Shown one piece after another: positions 63,191-64,000 of a DNA stretch of 64,000 bases. A program made the translations under genes and the position numbers. The number at the start of each line of letters is the position of its first letter. The stretch's first letter is position 1. Under the pieces are notes generated by a model that saw only the letters and a program-made list of their open reading frames with translations, was not told where the DNA came from and made no database searches. This stretch comes from Salarias fasciatus (lineage: Eukaryota > Chordata > Actinopteri > Blenniiformes > Blenniidae): NCBI RefSeq assembly GCF_902148845.1, contig NC_043755.1, positions 2,280,378 through 2,344,377 of the forward strand, in the 5' to 3' direction.

Positions 63191-63198
63191 TATATAAG
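63191..63198 (+). promoter_or_regulatory. TATA box (TATATAAG)
   Basis: A canonical TATATAAG, 178 bp before the ATG at 63369, preceded by a Prep/Meis-type TGACAG at 63182-63187. It suggests a real promoter at the position expected for a hoxa1b gene. Confidence 0.4.
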
Positions 63199-63368
63199 TC
63201 GCAAGCGAAACACACAGCAGGTTTTCATTTCGGCCTCATAAGACCACAAACTCATGCTGCCAGTTATTTCTTTTAATAGCTCTGATGACATATCAGTGAA
63301 CATAGAGCAAAGCAGAGGGAGTCACAATTTAGATCTCAAACACCAAACAGCCAATAACCGTGGACAGC

Positions 63369-63551
63369 ATGGACTTACCATTATTGTACCAAAACGATAC
63401 ATCTTTGTTTGAGAGCGAAGACGAAGTTGGGGTTATATCGCCTTCGTATTGTTTCCAATGCGGGGACGTTTCAGCAAAAAGCGCTCCGTGTTTCATTAAA
63501 ACAAATAAGTTAAGCTCACCAGAAAGCAGGAAGCGGCAAGTTCAAAGCTAA
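63369..63551 (+). pseudogene. short ORF, possible remnant of hoxa1b exon 1
   Basis: Open frame of 60 aa from the ATG at 63369 to the stop at 63549-63551. It is acidic and serine-rich (SLFESEDEVGVISPS, then FQCGDVSAKSAPCF). FQxxxVSAxS recalls the FQSCAVSANS segment of HOXA1 at a similar distance from the N terminus, but overall identity is weak. It lies directly 3' of hoxa2b on the same strand, behind a TATA box and a CCAAT motif. No homeodomain exon follows within the 450 bp left in the window. It could equally be an unrelated short transcript or chance ORF. Confidence 0.2.
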
Positions 63552-64000
63552 TGCACGCGCTGCTCCTATTGGCTGATTCAGATCACATGGGTTTGTAGCA
63601 AATACATACGAATTTTATTGACGTGTTTATTGATTAACCAGACAAGAATTCCAATGTTCAGACAAAATCCCAATCCAAATAAACCACTTTATTTATTTAT
63701 CTATTATTTTTAATCATATTTCGTGGCAGTGCTGTGGCTGTCCCAGGGGGCGCTCTAGCACCCTTTCATGAGTTTTCAACCTTAATCAATCCTTTACTCC
63801 TTGGCCACATGTTGCTTGTGACTCCTTGATGCTTATGGTATTTCGATTTTTGTTTATTTTTTAATCCTTTTACATGCAAACAGTCATTCAATATGGCTTT
63901 TTTTGTTTTTGTTTTAGGTCTAGTATTCAAAAGTTCCAATACGAGTCACCATCCCAACAGCTTTCTCTGCAGGTGATAAATGTACAGTTTCTGAACCCAA
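63552..64000. other. right edge, no gene seen
   Basis: AT-rich sequence with an inverted CCAAT box (CTATTGGCTGATTC near 63567) shortly after the short ORF. Nothing else is recognised before the window ends. Confidence 0.6.

Overview
The window is vertebrate nuclear DNA and almost certainly comes from a teleost fish, probably a percomorph. It holds the HoxAb cluster, the degenerate HoxA duplicate left by the teleost genome duplication, together with its 5' flank. Evidence: spliced genes with GT-AG introns, dense CA/TG microsatellites, fish-type SINE and L2/CR1-like LINE relics, and the gene set hoxa13b-a11b-a10b-a9b-a2b, which is the reduced teleost HoxAb complement.

Layout. (1) 1-3.9 kb: the last three coding exons of jazf1 (+ strand) and its 3' UTR. 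(2) 3.9-19.4 kb: complete tax1bp1 on the - strand. I resolved 17 coding exons that join in one frame to 829 aa, plus a probable noncoding first exon and an ETS/CRE-type promoter. jazf1 and tax1bp1 converge, and their likely poly(A) signals lie about 75 bp apart. (3) 19.4-23.6 kb: transposon-rich spacer with SINE pieces and a 5'-truncated, decayed LINE. (4) 23.6-31.4 kb: complete hibadh on the + strand, 8 exons, 329 aa. (5) 31.4-34.7 kb: spacer where tetrapods carry EVX1; I see no Evx homeobox. (6) 34.7-61.2 kb: five two-exon Hox genes, all + strand: hoxa13b (290 aa), hoxa11b (284), hoxa10b (350), hoxa9b (250) and hoxa2b (356). A mir-196 hairpin lies between hoxa10b and hoxa9b. (7) 61.2-64 kb: 3' flank of hoxa2b, with a retinoid-type DR1+DR5 repeat cluster and a short TATA-led ORF where hoxa1b would have been.

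The hibadh-tax1bp1-jazf1 order beside HOXA13 matches the tetrapod arrangement, so the block is conserved synteny and the Hox genes can be named by position as well as by homeodomain. All the Hox genes are transcription factors for axial, limb/fin and hindbrain patterning. hoxa9b-hoxa2b spacing is only 6.1 kb because hoxa7 to hoxa3 are gone.

Points worth a second look: a miR-196 whose mature strand has C instead of U at nucleotide 9; two miR-196 seed matches 20 bp apart in the hoxa9b 3' UTR; a GC-AG intron in hoxa2b; three Pbx-Hox-type sites, two with a Prep/Meis partner, around hoxa2b; the DR1/DR5 cluster 3' of hoxa2b; and a possible hoxa1b remnant. All positions and frames were read by eye; no alignment or database search was run.
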